Shown piece by piece: positions 46,140 to 53,740 of a stretch of 64,000 bases of DNA (positions within the stretch are counted from its first letter, which is position 1; the number at the start of each line of letters is the position of its first letter). The position numbers were made by a program, and so were the translations under genes. The stretch is from Pseudomonas fluvialis (GTDB lineage Bacteria > Pseudomonadota > Gammaproteobacteria > Pseudomonadales > Pseudomonadaceae): positions 1 through 64,000 of the forward strand of contig NZ_NMQV01000017.1 of assembly GCF_002234375.1 (NCBI RefSeq), given 5' to 3'. The notes below the pieces were generated by a model, which worked only from the letters and a program-made list of their open reading frames with translations, was not told the DNA's origin and did no database searches.

Positions 46140-46796
46140 TTACTCGTGAGGGATGGGCGCGCGGTGCTGCGCAGCCGCCTGGCCATGCAGGCCGGCGATG
46201 ATGAAGTCGGTGACTCGGGCGAAATACGCCTCCAGCTCGATCGGCTCGGCCCAGTGGGCAAAGCCCCCGGAGGCAATCCGCGCGATCACCCCGTTGAAGC
46301 AGGCCTCGATGCCCCACAGCAGCGTCTGGCCAGCCTCGGGGGTCAGCGCCAGATCGGCAAAGCTGTCTTGCAGCAGCTCGCTGAACAGCGCCAGGTACTG
46401 CCCTTCCAGGGTGATGAACTGCGCCCGGCAATCCTCCTCAAGGCGCGCCTGAAAGGCTGGTCGGTCGCACAACTGGCACAACTGCGCCTGCAGGGGGTCG
46501 GCGAGCAACTGGGCAAAGGCGCGCTGGATCACCTGGCGCATGGCCTGCCCGGCCGGGGCCTGGCGCGCTACCTCGCGCAGCTCCTGCAGGTGCTGTTGCG
46601 AGCGGTCCAGCACCAGCCGCGCATACAGTGCCTCCTTGCTGGGAAAGTGCTTGTACACCGTACCCTTGCCGATCCCCGCCTGCTGGGCCAGCTCGGCAAT
46701 GGTCACGCGGTCCCAGGGCTGTGCCTGGAACAACTGGCGCGCGGCGGCCAGCAAGAGCCCTTCACGTTGTTGAAAGAGGTGTTCCTGATAACGCAT
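46140..46796 (-). CDS. TetR family repressor
   Basis: A 218-residue regulator with an N-terminal HTH (VTIAELAQQAGIGKGTVYKH) and a ligand-binding C-terminal domain. As first gene of the efflux operon it very likely represses itself and the pump through the tandem operator at 46817-46847. Confidence 0.9.
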   Translation of the reverse strand: MRYQEHLFQQREGLLLAAARQLFQAQPWDRVTIAELAQQAGIGKGTVYKHFPSKEALYARLVLDRSQQHLQELREVARQAPAGQAMRQVIQRAFAQLLADPLQAQLCQLCDRPAFQARLEEDCRAQFITLEGQYLALFSELLQDSFADLALTPEAGQTLLWGIEACFNGVIARIASGGFAHWAEPIELEAYFARVTDFIIAGLHGQAAAQHRAPIPHE

Positions 46797-46816
46797 GAGG
46801 CCGGCCTGAATGATCG

Positions 46817-46847
46817 TGACTGCTGGTCATGCTATGACTGCTGGTCA
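46817..46847. promoter_or_regulatory. tandem operator of the efflux operon
   Basis: TGACTGCTGGTCA occurs twice (46817-46829 and 46835-46847), separated by 5 nt, period 18. Each copy is a TGAC-N5-GTCA dyad. It lies 21-51 bp upstream of the TetR start, the expected place for autoregulation. Confidence 0.8.
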
Positions 46848-46995
46848 CAATCCGACAAGCCGCCAGTTGTAACAGGGCGCTAAAGAGGGCGTGGCCGGGG
46901 GCTGGGCAAATCCGCGATACTGCGTGGCTCCATCCTCCGGTAACGCCTGCGCACTCCAGTAGAGCGCGGCCACCTTTTATGCAAGGGACTGCAGC

Positions 46996-47379
46996 ATGAA
47001 AAAACTCCTCGTACTGATATTGCTGGCCGCAGCGGGCTGGCACTTCTACCCCGGGCATAGTGCTAGCCCGGTGATTACCAATATCGCGGCAGACGGCTCA
47101 ACCCTGGGCAGCCCGGTGGTTATTCAGCCAGCCCTGTCCTGGCTGTCAGTGGACAGGCTGTTTGCCTGGCTAACCCCGGAAAGCTCGCCCGCCAGCACCA
47201 CTCCATCCCGCCTGGCGCCCCAGCAGGCCAGCGCCAGCCGTTATCGTTGCGATGGGCGCACGCACTGCTCACAAATGACCTCGTGCGAAGAAGCCCGCTT
47301 TTTCCTGCACAACTGCCCCGCAACAAAAATGGATGGCAACCGCGACGGCGTACCCTGCGAACAGCAATGGTGCCGCTGA
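46996..47379 (+). CDS. excalibur-domain exported protein
   Basis: A 127-residue protein. N-terminal membrane or signal helix (about 3-14), a low-complexity linker, and a C-terminal Cys-rich excalibur calcium-binding domain (CDGRTHCSQMTSCEEARFFL, then DGNRDGVPCE). Such domains are usually outside the cytoplasm, near nucleases or cell-wall proteins. It stands alone on this strand. Confidence 0.8.
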   Translation: MKKLLVLILLAAAGWHFYPGHSASPVITNIAADGSTLGSPVVIQPALSWLSVDRLFAWLTPESSPASTTPSRLAPQQASASRYRCDGRTHCSQMTSCEEARFFLHNCPATKMDGNRDGVPCEQQWCR

Positions 47380-47425
47380 AGCAAACAGCGGTTCGTGCCA
47401 GTAATCAAATCGTATAGAAAGGTTG

Positions 47426-47517
47426 CGCGCGAATAGTGGGAAGTGGTTCGAGTGAAGGGTAACGCTTTGATTTATTATGATTTTCTTGAAGTAGGTGGCG
47501 TTGGTTGTGGGGTTATG
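47426..47517 (+). repeat. leader repeat, copy 2
   Basis: Second copy of the element at 40754-40848: CGCGCGAATA at 47426, TTGATTT at 47467, GTGGCGT at 47495 and GTTATGA at 47512. It again precedes an AT-richer accessory gene in the same orientation. Confidence 0.7.
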
Positions 47518-47583
47518 AAGAGTTCCATTTGGCTGCGCTTATATAAAGTCTGAAATAGCTCTGGTTCATAAGGAAATACCGAT

Positions 47584-48333
47584 ATGAAAGTTGTCTGGAT
47601 GGTTCTCATGGCTTCACTCTTGCTGGGTTGTGCCAAGCAGGACGCCAATGTCGATCTGGTCAAGCAGTTTTGGCAGGCCATGGCGGCCGGTGATGCGGAA
47701 GCCCTGAAGCCGCTGCTGAGTGACCCGCGGCAGGCTGAATTCCTGGCCAATATCAGCCTGGCCATTGAAAGCTATGAAGTCCTCGATGCCACCCAGGATG
47801 GGGTCAACGTTAAATTTTTCCGGCACTGTTACCCTGAGGTAATTGTGCCGACCATTGTTGTCCAGAAAGATGGCGTGCCCAAGGTTAATTTCATGGCAAC
47901 GCTGCAAGCCCAGATGAAGCAGATGGCGGGAGTAGAACCCACCCAGCAGTATTGTTATGAGTTTAAAGATCAGCCCATGCAGGGCGTGATCAACGGCCAG
48001 CCTTGGCAGGCCCGGCATGTGCATCGCCAAGTGGTGGATTTCGGCAATAGAACGGAAGAGAAAATCGCTATCTATGCCGACGCGTGCCCGCAAGATAACT
48101 GCTTCATGGTGGCTACACCGAGCATCCTGATAAGCAAGCTGGATTTTTCCGGGGCGGGCGGGAATCTTGATAACAAGAAAAACGTCACGCTTTATACGCC
48201 GCCAGGCAACAATGTCATGGTTACTCAGGGTAGTTACCGACTGTCCAAGTCTGCCGAGGGTAAAACCAGGCTGGAAATCAGTTTTAACCATGATGCTGAA
48301 AACGCAATGAATGGTTATATCGAGTACGAATAG
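47584..48333 (+). CDS. lipoprotein of unknown function
   Basis: A 249-residue protein with a lipobox (LLLGC, Cys16). An N-terminal NTF2/SnoaL-like stretch (DLVKQFWQAMAAGDAEALKP) is followed by a segment with paired cysteines (FFRHCYPE, QQYCYEF, ACPQDNCF). No named family recognised. The composition is AT-richer than the surrounding housekeeping genes. It lies between leader repeat copy 2 and hairpin repeat copy 2. Confidence 0.7.
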   Translation: MKVVWMVLMASLLLGCAKQDANVDLVKQFWQAMAAGDAEALKPLLSDPRQAEFLANISLAIESYEVLDATQDGVNVKFFRHCYPEVIVPTIVVQKDGVPKVNFMATLQAQMKQMAGVEPTQQYCYEFKDQPMQGVINGQPWQARHVHRQVVDFGNRTEEKIAIYADACPQDNCFMVATPSILISKLDFSGAGGNLDNKKNVTLYTPPGNNVMVTQGSYRLSKSAEGKTRLEISFNHDAENAMNGYIEYE

Positions 48334-48351
48334 GGCTAAAAAGAGACATAG

Positions 48352-48396
48352 AGGGCAGGTCACGTTTTCGCTCTGCTTAAATCGTGGCCTGTTCCC
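48352..48396. repeat. hairpin repeat, copy 2
   Basis: CAGGTCACG (48356-48364) pairs with CGTGGCCTG (48383-48391), with one G-T pair and an 18-nt loop. The right half of the loop and the stem (CGCTCTGCTTAAATCGTGG) match copy 1 at 41903-41946 except for one base. It follows the lipoprotein gene and may be its terminator. Confidence 0.75.
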
Positions 48397-48421
48397 TGTT
48401 GCGCAGATCAGATAGCGAAGT

Positions 48422-48488
48422 ACCTAACAACTAATTAAATTTGCTCACTGGGACGGCTTTAAGCGCGTCCCTTGGCCAAATATTAAGG
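48422..48488 (+). repeat. attC-like recombination site 2 (degenerate)
   Basis: It begins with a correct left box ACCTAAC (48422-48428) and contains CTGGGACG and GCGCGTCCCTTGGC, aligning with attC-like site 1. TTAAATTTG pairs with CAAATATTAA. The right core reads ATTAAGG instead of GTTRRRY, so it is probably inactive. Confidence 0.55.
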
Positions 48489-48495
48489 ACGGCCA

Positions 48496-48912
48496 ATGCA
48501 TACTCCGGTCATACAGGAAGAAACCAGCGGGTGCGGCATTGCTGCGGTTGCCAATATTCTTGGCAAGACCTATGCGGAGATGCAGGCTATCGCTAACGGC
48601 ATGGGCATTTATGCGTCGGATGAAGCCTTGTGGTCCGATACCCAGTATGTTCGCCGGCTGCTGGCACAGGCCGGGGTGCAAACTTCGACGAGCGAAATTC
48701 CTTTTGTAGCCTGGGAGACCTTGCCGGATTTGGCGTTGTTGTCCATCAAGCATCATCAGGAACAGGGTATTCATTTCTGGCACTGGGTTGTGTTCAGGCG
48801 TATGGATAACAAGCCGTGTGTGTTGGACTCGGCGAGCTACCTGCCTGCCAATATTCGTTATGACTTTGACGCCATGCAGCCCAAGTGGTTTATCGAAGTG
48901 CTGCGTGCATAA
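48496..48912 (+). CDS. C39/papain-like cysteine peptidase-type protein
   Basis: A 138-residue single-domain protein with the layout of C39-like peptidases: a catalytic Cys13 in ETSGCGIAAVANILGKTY, His96 in GIHFWHWVVF, and Asp111 in CVLDSAS. There is no signal peptide or transporter domain. It begins 7 bp after attC-like site 2, and GCATAAC (48907-48913) overlaps its stop, so it looks like another cassette. A hydrolase or deamidase role is inferred only from the triad. Confidence 0.6.
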   Translation: MHTPVIQEETSGCGIAAVANILGKTYAEMQAIANGMGIYASDEALWSDTQYVRRLLAQAGVQTSTSEIPFVAWETLPDLALLSIKHHQEQGIHFWHWVVFRRMDNKPCVLDSASYLPANIRYDFDAMQPKWFIEVLRA

Positions 48913-49007
48913 CACCGCGCATCAGCAGCTACAGCACAGCGCACATTGCACGATAGGCAAGGACAACAGGGGCAGGCCTCGCGTGTCCGGTGTTTGGCGA
49001 TCGGATT

Positions 49008-49032
49008 AAAAACGCTGCGCTCACGGCAGCGT
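49008..49032 (-). terminator. terminator downstream of glmS
   Basis: ACGCTGC (49012-49018) pairs with GCAGCGT (49026-49032). On the minus strand a run of five T (49008-49012) follows the stem. It is the second of two hairpins after glmS. Confidence 0.65.
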
Positions 49033-49078
49033 GTTTGTGGCGCCCCCGCTACATAGAACAGGCAGGCCCGCAAAGACG

Positions 49079-49112
49079 GCGGGGACGCGAGCCGCTTGGC
49101 TGGCGTCCCCGC
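49079..49112 (-). terminator. long hairpin just after glmS
   Basis: GCGGGGACGC (49079-49088) pairs with GCGTCCCCGC (49103-49112), and AGCC/GGCT extend the stem inside, leaving a GCTT loop. It starts 21 bp after the glmS stop, at the place where attTn7 insertions fall in other pseudomonads. Confidence 0.7.
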
Positions 49113-49132
49113 AGAGCGTGGTGAGGCGCTGC

Positions 49133-50968
49133 TTATTCCACGGTCACCGACTTGGCCAGGTTGCGCGGCTGGTCGACGTCGGTGCCCTTGAGCACGGCGA
49201 CGTGGTAGGACAGCAGCTGTAGCGGCACGGTGTAGAGGATGGGCGCGAGCAGTGCGTGGCTGTGCGGCATGTTGATGACGCGGGTGCCTTCGCCGTTTTC
49301 CAGCTGGGCGTCGCGGTCGGCGAAGACGATCAGCTGGCCGCCGCGCGCGCGCACTTCCTGCAGGTTGGACTTGAGCTTTTCCAGCAGCTCGTTGTTGGGC
49401 GCCACGGTGACTACCGGCATGTCGCTGTCGACCAGCGCCAGCGGGCCATGCTTGAGCTCGCCGGCCGGGTAGGCTTCGGCGTGGATGTAGGAGATCTCCT
49501 TGAGCTTGAGCGCACCTTCCATGGCCACCGGGTACTGCTCGCCACGCCCGAGGAATAGGCTGTGGTGCTTCTCGGCGAAGGCTTCGGCGACTTTCTCGAT
49601 CTGCCCGTCCATGTCCAGCGCCTGCTTGAGCAGGCCTGGCAGGCCGCGCAGGGCCTGCACCGCATCGGCTTCGACGGCGGCCGGCAGGCTGCCACGGGCG
49701 CGCCCGATGGCCAGGGTGAGCAGCAGCAGGCCGACCAGCTGGGTGGTGAAGGCCTTGGTCGAGGCGACGCCGATTTCCGGGCCGGCGCGGGTCAGCAGGG
49801 TCAGGTCGGATTCGCGTACCAGCGAGCTGGTGCCGACGTTGCAGATGGCCAGGCTGGCCAGGTAGCCGGCATCTTTGGCATTGCGCAGGGCGGCCAGGGT
49901 GTCGGCGGTTTCCCCGGACTGCGAGATGGTCACGAACAGCGCGTCGGGCTGGACGGCCACCTGGCGGTAGCGGAACTCGCTGGCCACTTCCACCTGGCAG
50001 GGCACGCCGGTCAGCGCCTCCAGCCAGTAACGGGCGACCAGACCGGCGTGGTAGCTGGTGCCGCAGGCGACGATCTGCACGTTGCGCACGCGGCCGAACA
50101 GTTCGCCGGCCTGCGGGCCGAAGGCCTGGGTCAGCACGTGGTCGGCGGCCAGGCGGTCTTCCAGGGTGCGCTGTACCACCTTGGGCTGCTCGTGGATTTC
50201 CTTGAGCATGTAGTGACGGTATTCGCCCTTGTCGGCGGCTTCCGCCTGTTCGTGGTACTGCACCATGTCACGCAGTACGGCCTGGCCCTGGGCGTCCCAG
50301 ATCTGCAGGCTGTCGCGGCGGATTTCCGCGATGTCGCCTTCTTCCAGGTAGATGAAGCGGTCGGTGACCTGGCGCAGGGCCAGCGGGTCGGAGGCGAGGA
50401 AGTTTTCCCCCAGGCCCAGGCCAATCACCAGCGGGCTGCCGCTGCGCGCGGCGAGCAGGCGGTCTGGCTGGGCGGCGCTGATTACCGCCAGGCCATAGGC
50501 GCCATGCAGTTGGCGGACCGCGGCCTTGAGCGCATCGGCCAGATCGGCGTGGCTTTTCAGCAGGTGGTGCAGCAGGTGGACGATGGTTTCCGTGTCGGTC
50601 TGCGAGCTGAACACATAGCCCAGCGCCTGCAGTTCGCCGCGCAGGCTTTCGTGGTTCTCGATGATGCCGTTGTGCACCACGGCCAGGTCAGTGCTGGAGA
50701 AGTGCGGGTGGGCGTTGGCTTCGCTCGGCGCGCCGTGGGTGGCCCAGCGGGTGTGCGCGATGCCCAGGCGGCCGACCAGCGGCTCGGCCTGCAGGGCCTG
50801 TTCCAGCTCGACGACCTTGCCGGTGCGCCGGCAGCGCTGCAGCTGCCCGGCGTCGGTGTATACCGCTACCCCGGCGCTGTCGTAGCCACGGTATTCGAGG
50901 CGCTTGAGGCCTTCGACCAGAATCGCGCTAACCTGCCGCTCGGCAATGGCGCCAACGATGCCACACAT
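49133..50968 (-). CDS. glmS: glutamine-fructose-6-phosphate aminotransferase
   Basis: A 611-residue enzyme making glucosamine-6-phosphate for peptidoglycan and LPS. N-terminal glutaminase with the nucleophile Cys next to the start Met (MCGIVGA) and RGYDSAG, then two SIS sugar-isomerase domains ([17 protein letters not shown]), ending AKSVTVE. The C-terminal codons are the TnsD-binding part of attTn7 in enterobacteria and pseudomonads. The upstream neighbour is its DeoR-type regulator, 15 bp away. Confidence 0.97.
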   Translation of the reverse strand: MCGIVGAIAERQVSAILVEGLKRLEYRGYDSAGVAVYTDAGQLQRCRRTGKVVELEQALQAEPLVGRLGIAHTRWATHGAPSEANAHPHFSSTDLAVVHNGIIENHESLRGELQALGYVFSSQTDTETIVHLLHHLLKSHADLADALKAAVRQLHGAYGLAVISAAQPDRLLAARSGSPLVIGLGLGENFLASDPLALRQVTDRFIYLEEGDIAEIRRDSLQIWDAQGQAVLRDMVQYHEQAEAADKGEYRHYMLKEIHEQPKVVQRTLEDRLAADHVLTQAFGPQAGELFGRVRNVQIVACGTSYHAGLVARYWLEALTGVPCQVEVASEFRYRQVAVQPDALFVTISQSGETADTLAALRNAKDAGYLASLAICNVGTSSLVRESDLTLLTRAGPEIGVASTKAFTTQLVGLLLLTLAIGRARGSLPAAVEADAVQALRGLPGLLKQALDMDGQIEKVAEAFAEKHHSLFLGRGEQYPVAMEGALKLKEISYIHAEAYPAGELKHGPLALVDSDMPVVTVAPNNELLEKLKSNLQEVRARGGQLIVFADRDAQLENGEGTRVINMPHSHALLAPILYTVPLQLLSYHVAVLKGTDVDQPRNLAKSVTVE

Positions 50969-50983
50969 AGGCAATGCTCCTTG

Positions 50984-51754
50984 TCAGTGAGGAAGGGGCG
51001 CCAGCAGTACACGAATACCGCGCGCCTCCAGTTCGCGACGCGCCGCACCGGGCAGGCGCTCGTCGCTGATCAGGGTATGAATGCTGCCCCAGGGCAACTC
51101 CAGGTTGGGCATCTTGCGCCCGAGTTTGTCGCTTTCCGCCAGGACGATCACTTCGCGGGCCACTTCGGCCATGACCCGCGACAGCCCGAGCAGTTCATTG
51201 AAGGTGGTGGTGCCGCGGGCCAGGTCGAGGCCGGCGGCGCCGATGAACAGCTGGTCGAAGTCGTAGGAGCGCAGCACCTGTTCGGCAACCTGGCCCTGGA
51301 ACGACTCGGAATGCGGGTCCCAGGTACCGCCGGTCATCAGCAGCACCGGCTCGTGCTCCAGCTCGCGCAGTGCATTGGCCACGTTCAGCGAGTTGGTCAT
51401 CACCACCAGGCCGGGCTGATGACCAAGCTGGGGGATCATCGCCGCGGTGGTGCTGCCGCTGTCGATGATGATGCGTGCGTGCTCGCGGATCAGCCCCACG
51501 GCCAGGCCGGCGATGGCCTGCTTGCCGGCGGATACCGGCTGCGCCGGCTCGCCGATCAGTTCCTGCGGCATGGTCACCGCGCCACCGTAGCGGCGCAGCA
51601 GCAGGCCGTTCTTCTCCAGTTCGGCGAGGTCCTTGCGAATGGTCACTTCCGAGGTGGCGAAGGCCCGCGCCAGGGCGTCCACGCTGACTTCACCCTGCTC
51701 GTTGAGCAGGGCCAGAATGGCGTGGCGACGTTGCGGCGTGTTGCGTTTCGACAT
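50984..51754 (-). CDS. glmR: DeoR family regulator next to glmS (GlmR type)
   Basis: A 256-residue DeoR/GlpR regulator: N-terminal HTH (VSVDALARAFATSEVTIRKD) and a sugar-phosphate-sensing domain (IIDSGSTTAAMIPQL; GAAGLDLARGTTTFN). The same gene order (glmR before glmS) is found in P. aeruginosa. It probably controls glmS in response to amino-sugar phosphates. The start MSKRNTPQRR at 51754 fits the family. Confidence 0.85.
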   Translation of the reverse strand: MSKRNTPQRRHAILALLNEQGEVSVDALARAFATSEVTIRKDLAELEKNGLLLRRYGGAVTMPQELIGEPAQPVSAGKQAIAGLAVGLIREHARIIIDSGSTTAAMIPQLGHQPGLVVMTNSLNVANALRELEHEPVLLMTGGTWDPHSESFQGQVAEQVLRSYDFDQLFIGAAGLDLARGTTTFNELLGLSRVMAEVAREVIVLAESDKLGRKMPNLELPWGSIHTLISDERLPGAARRELEARGIRVLLAPLPH

Positions 51755-51895
51755 GCGAAAGTTTCGGTTCGTAAGAAAAAGTGCGCGAATCAAAACATGC
51801 GCACCGGGGAGCCGGCAAGTCTCATTCGTCGTCTGCACAGACGCCTGCGGGGCGGGCTGCTAAGGTGGCGGGCATGCAAAGGCTGGAGGAATTCA

Positions 51896-52141
51896 ATGAT
51901 GCAGGCGGGCTGGCTGTGGACGATGGCGGGGCTGTTGCTGGGCGTGTTGCTGCTGCTCGGCATCTGGGGCTGGCGGGAGTTGCAGCGCATTCGCCAGTTG
52001 GAGGCCAAGGTGGAGCGGCAGGCGGCGTTGCTGGCGCAGATCGACCAGGTGCTGGACAACCCGACGCTGGATGCCGCCGAACAGCGCCGCCAGAGCGAGG
52101 CGCTGATGGCCCATGTGCTGGCCCTGCGTGAGGGTCGCTGA
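51896..52141 (+). CDS. small single-helix membrane protein
   Basis: An 81-residue protein with one N-terminal helix (MAGLLLGVLLLLGIWGW) and a helical, probably coiled-coil cytoplasmic tail (ELQRIRQLEAKVERQAALLA). GGAGGA at 51885-51890 is a strong ribosome-binding site. No family recognised; it lies convergent to tag. Confidence 0.7.
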   Translation: MMQAGWLWTMAGLLLGVLLLLGIWGWRELQRIRQLEAKVERQAALLAQIDQVLDNPTLDAAEQRRQSEALMAHVLALREGR

Positions 52142-52150
52142 GCGCGGCGT

Positions 52151-52711
52151 TCAGTGCGTTGCGTGGGCCAGTTGCGCATGGCGCGGGCAGTCCAGGGTGT
52201 GGTCCATGACCATCCCGGCGGCCTGCATGAAGGCGTAGCAGATAGTCGGGCCGACGAAGCTGAAACCGGCCTTGCGCAGTGCCTTGCTCATGGCCTCGGC
52301 AGCCGGGGTCACGCTGGGCACTTCGGCGAGGCTGGCGTAGTGGTTGATCTGCGGTGTGTCGGCGACGAACGACCAGAGCAGCGCCACCGGGTCATCCAGG
52401 CGCAGCCAGGCCTGGGCATTCTGCCGGGCGGCGCGCAGCTTGAGGCGGTTGCGGATGATCCCCGGATCCTGCAGGCGTTCCTCGATCTCCGCGTCGCTCA
52501 TCCGTGCCAGGCGTTCGGCTGAGAAATGCCACAGCACCGCGCGGTAGCGTTCGCGTTTCTTCAGTACAGTGATCCATGACAGGCCGGCCTGGAAGCCCTC
52601 CAGCAACAGCAGCTCGAACAGCCGTTGCGGGTCGCGCAGTGGTACGCCCCACTCTTCGTCGTGGTAGGCGATGTACAGGGGGTCTTGGCTACACCAGGAG
52701 CAGCGGGGCAT
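52151..52711 (-). CDS. tag: DNA-3-methyladenine glycosylase I
   Basis: A 186-residue HhH-type glycosylase that removes 3-methyladenine. Signature segments are [42 protein letters not shown] and FKFVG-like [19 protein letters not shown] at 52711 is the usual Pseudomonas start; an ATG four codons earlier (52723) is possible. It diverges from glyQ, as near the P. aeruginosa origin. Confidence 0.93.
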   Translation of the reverse strand: MPRCSWCSQDPLYIAYHDEEWGVPLRDPQRLFELLLLEGFQAGLSWITVLKKRERYRAVLWHFSAERLARMSDAEIEERLQDPGIIRNRLKLRAARQNAQAWLRLDDPVALLWSFVADTPQINHYASLAEVPSVTPAAEAMSKALRKAGFSFVGPTICYAFMQAAGMVMDHTLDCPRHAQLAHATH

Positions 52712-52792
52712 CGGCCTGTCCATGCGTTGCGGGCGGGGTTGATCGGGTATACTCGCCGGTTTTACGCCCAAGCATCCAAACCGGTGATATTC

Positions 52793-53740
52793 GTGAGCCA
52801 GACTACGCCCGACGTGAGCACCTTCCAAGGCCTGATCCTTGCCCTGCAGAGTTACTGGGCCGAGCAGGGCTGCGTGATCCTGCAACCCTACGACATGGAA
52901 ATGGGCGCGGGTACGTTCCACACCGCCACCTTCCTGCGCGCCATCGGCCCGGAAACCTGGAACGCTGCCTATGTGCAGCCCTCGCGCCGCCCGGCCGACG
53001 GCCGCTACGGCGAGAATCCCAACCGCCTGCAGCATTACTACCAGTTCCAGGTGGTTCTCAAGCCGAACCCGGAGAACATCCAGGATCTGTATCTGGAGTC
53101 GCTGCGCCGCATCGGCGTGGATACCCGCGTGCATGACATCCGCTTCGTCGAGGACAACTGGGAGTCGCCGACCCTCGGCGCCTGGGGCCTGGGCTGGGAA
53201 GTCTGGCTGAACGGCATGGAAGTCACCCAGTTCACCTACTTCCAGCAGGTCGGCGGCGTCGAGTGCTACCCGGTCACTGGCGAGATCACCTATGGCCTGG
53301 AGCGCCTGGCCATGTACCTGCAGGGCGTCGACTCGGTGTATGACCTGGTCTACTCCGACGGCCCGTTCGGCAAGGTCACCTACGGCGACGTGTTCCACCA
53401 GAACGAGGTGGAGCAGTCCACCTTCAACTTCGAACACGCCAACGTCGACAAGCTGTTCGAGCTGTTCGATTTCTACGAGTCGGAAGCCAACCGCCTGATG
53501 GAGCTGCAGCTGCCGCTGCCGGCCTACGAAATGGTCATCAAGGCCAGCCACAGCTTCAACCTGCTGGATGCCCGCCGCGCCATCTCGGTGACCGCGCGTC
53601 AGCAGTACATCCTGCGTGTACGTACCCTGGCGCGGAACATCGCGCAGAGCTACCTGCTGGCCCGCGCCAAGCTCGGCTTCCCGTTGGCCACCCCCGAACT
53701 GCGTGATGAAGTGCTGGCCAAGCTGAAGGAGGCCGAATAA
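52793..53740 (+). CDS. glyQ: glycyl-tRNA synthetase alpha subunit
   Basis: A 315-residue catalytic subunit of the bacterial alpha2beta2 GlyRS ([40 protein letters not shown]). The start is GTG ([11 protein letters not shown]), giving the exact length of the P. aeruginosa protein. Its stop overlaps the glyS start by one base. Confidence 0.97.
   Translation: MSQTTPDVSTFQGLILALQSYWAEQGCVILQPYDMEMGAGTFHTATFLRAIGPETWNAAYVQPSRRPADGRYGENPNRLQHYYQFQVVLKPNPENIQDLYLESLRRIGVDTRVHDIRFVEDNWESPTLGAWGLGWEVWLNGMEVTQFTYFQQVGGVECYPVTGEITYGLERLAMYLQGVDSVYDLVYSDGPFGKVTYGDVFHQNEVEQSTFNFEHANVDKLFELFDFYESEANRLMELQLPLPAYEMVIKASHSFNLLDARRAISVTARQQYILRVRTLARNIAQSYLLARAKLGFPLATPELRDEVLAKLKEAE

Noticed and set aside
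49562..52141. Very long open frame (about 860 codons) antisense to glmS and glmR
   Set aside because: The composition is what the reverse of GC-rich glmS codons gives. Only its last 81 codons (51896-52141) have a ribosome-binding site and gene-like sequence; the rest is a shadow.
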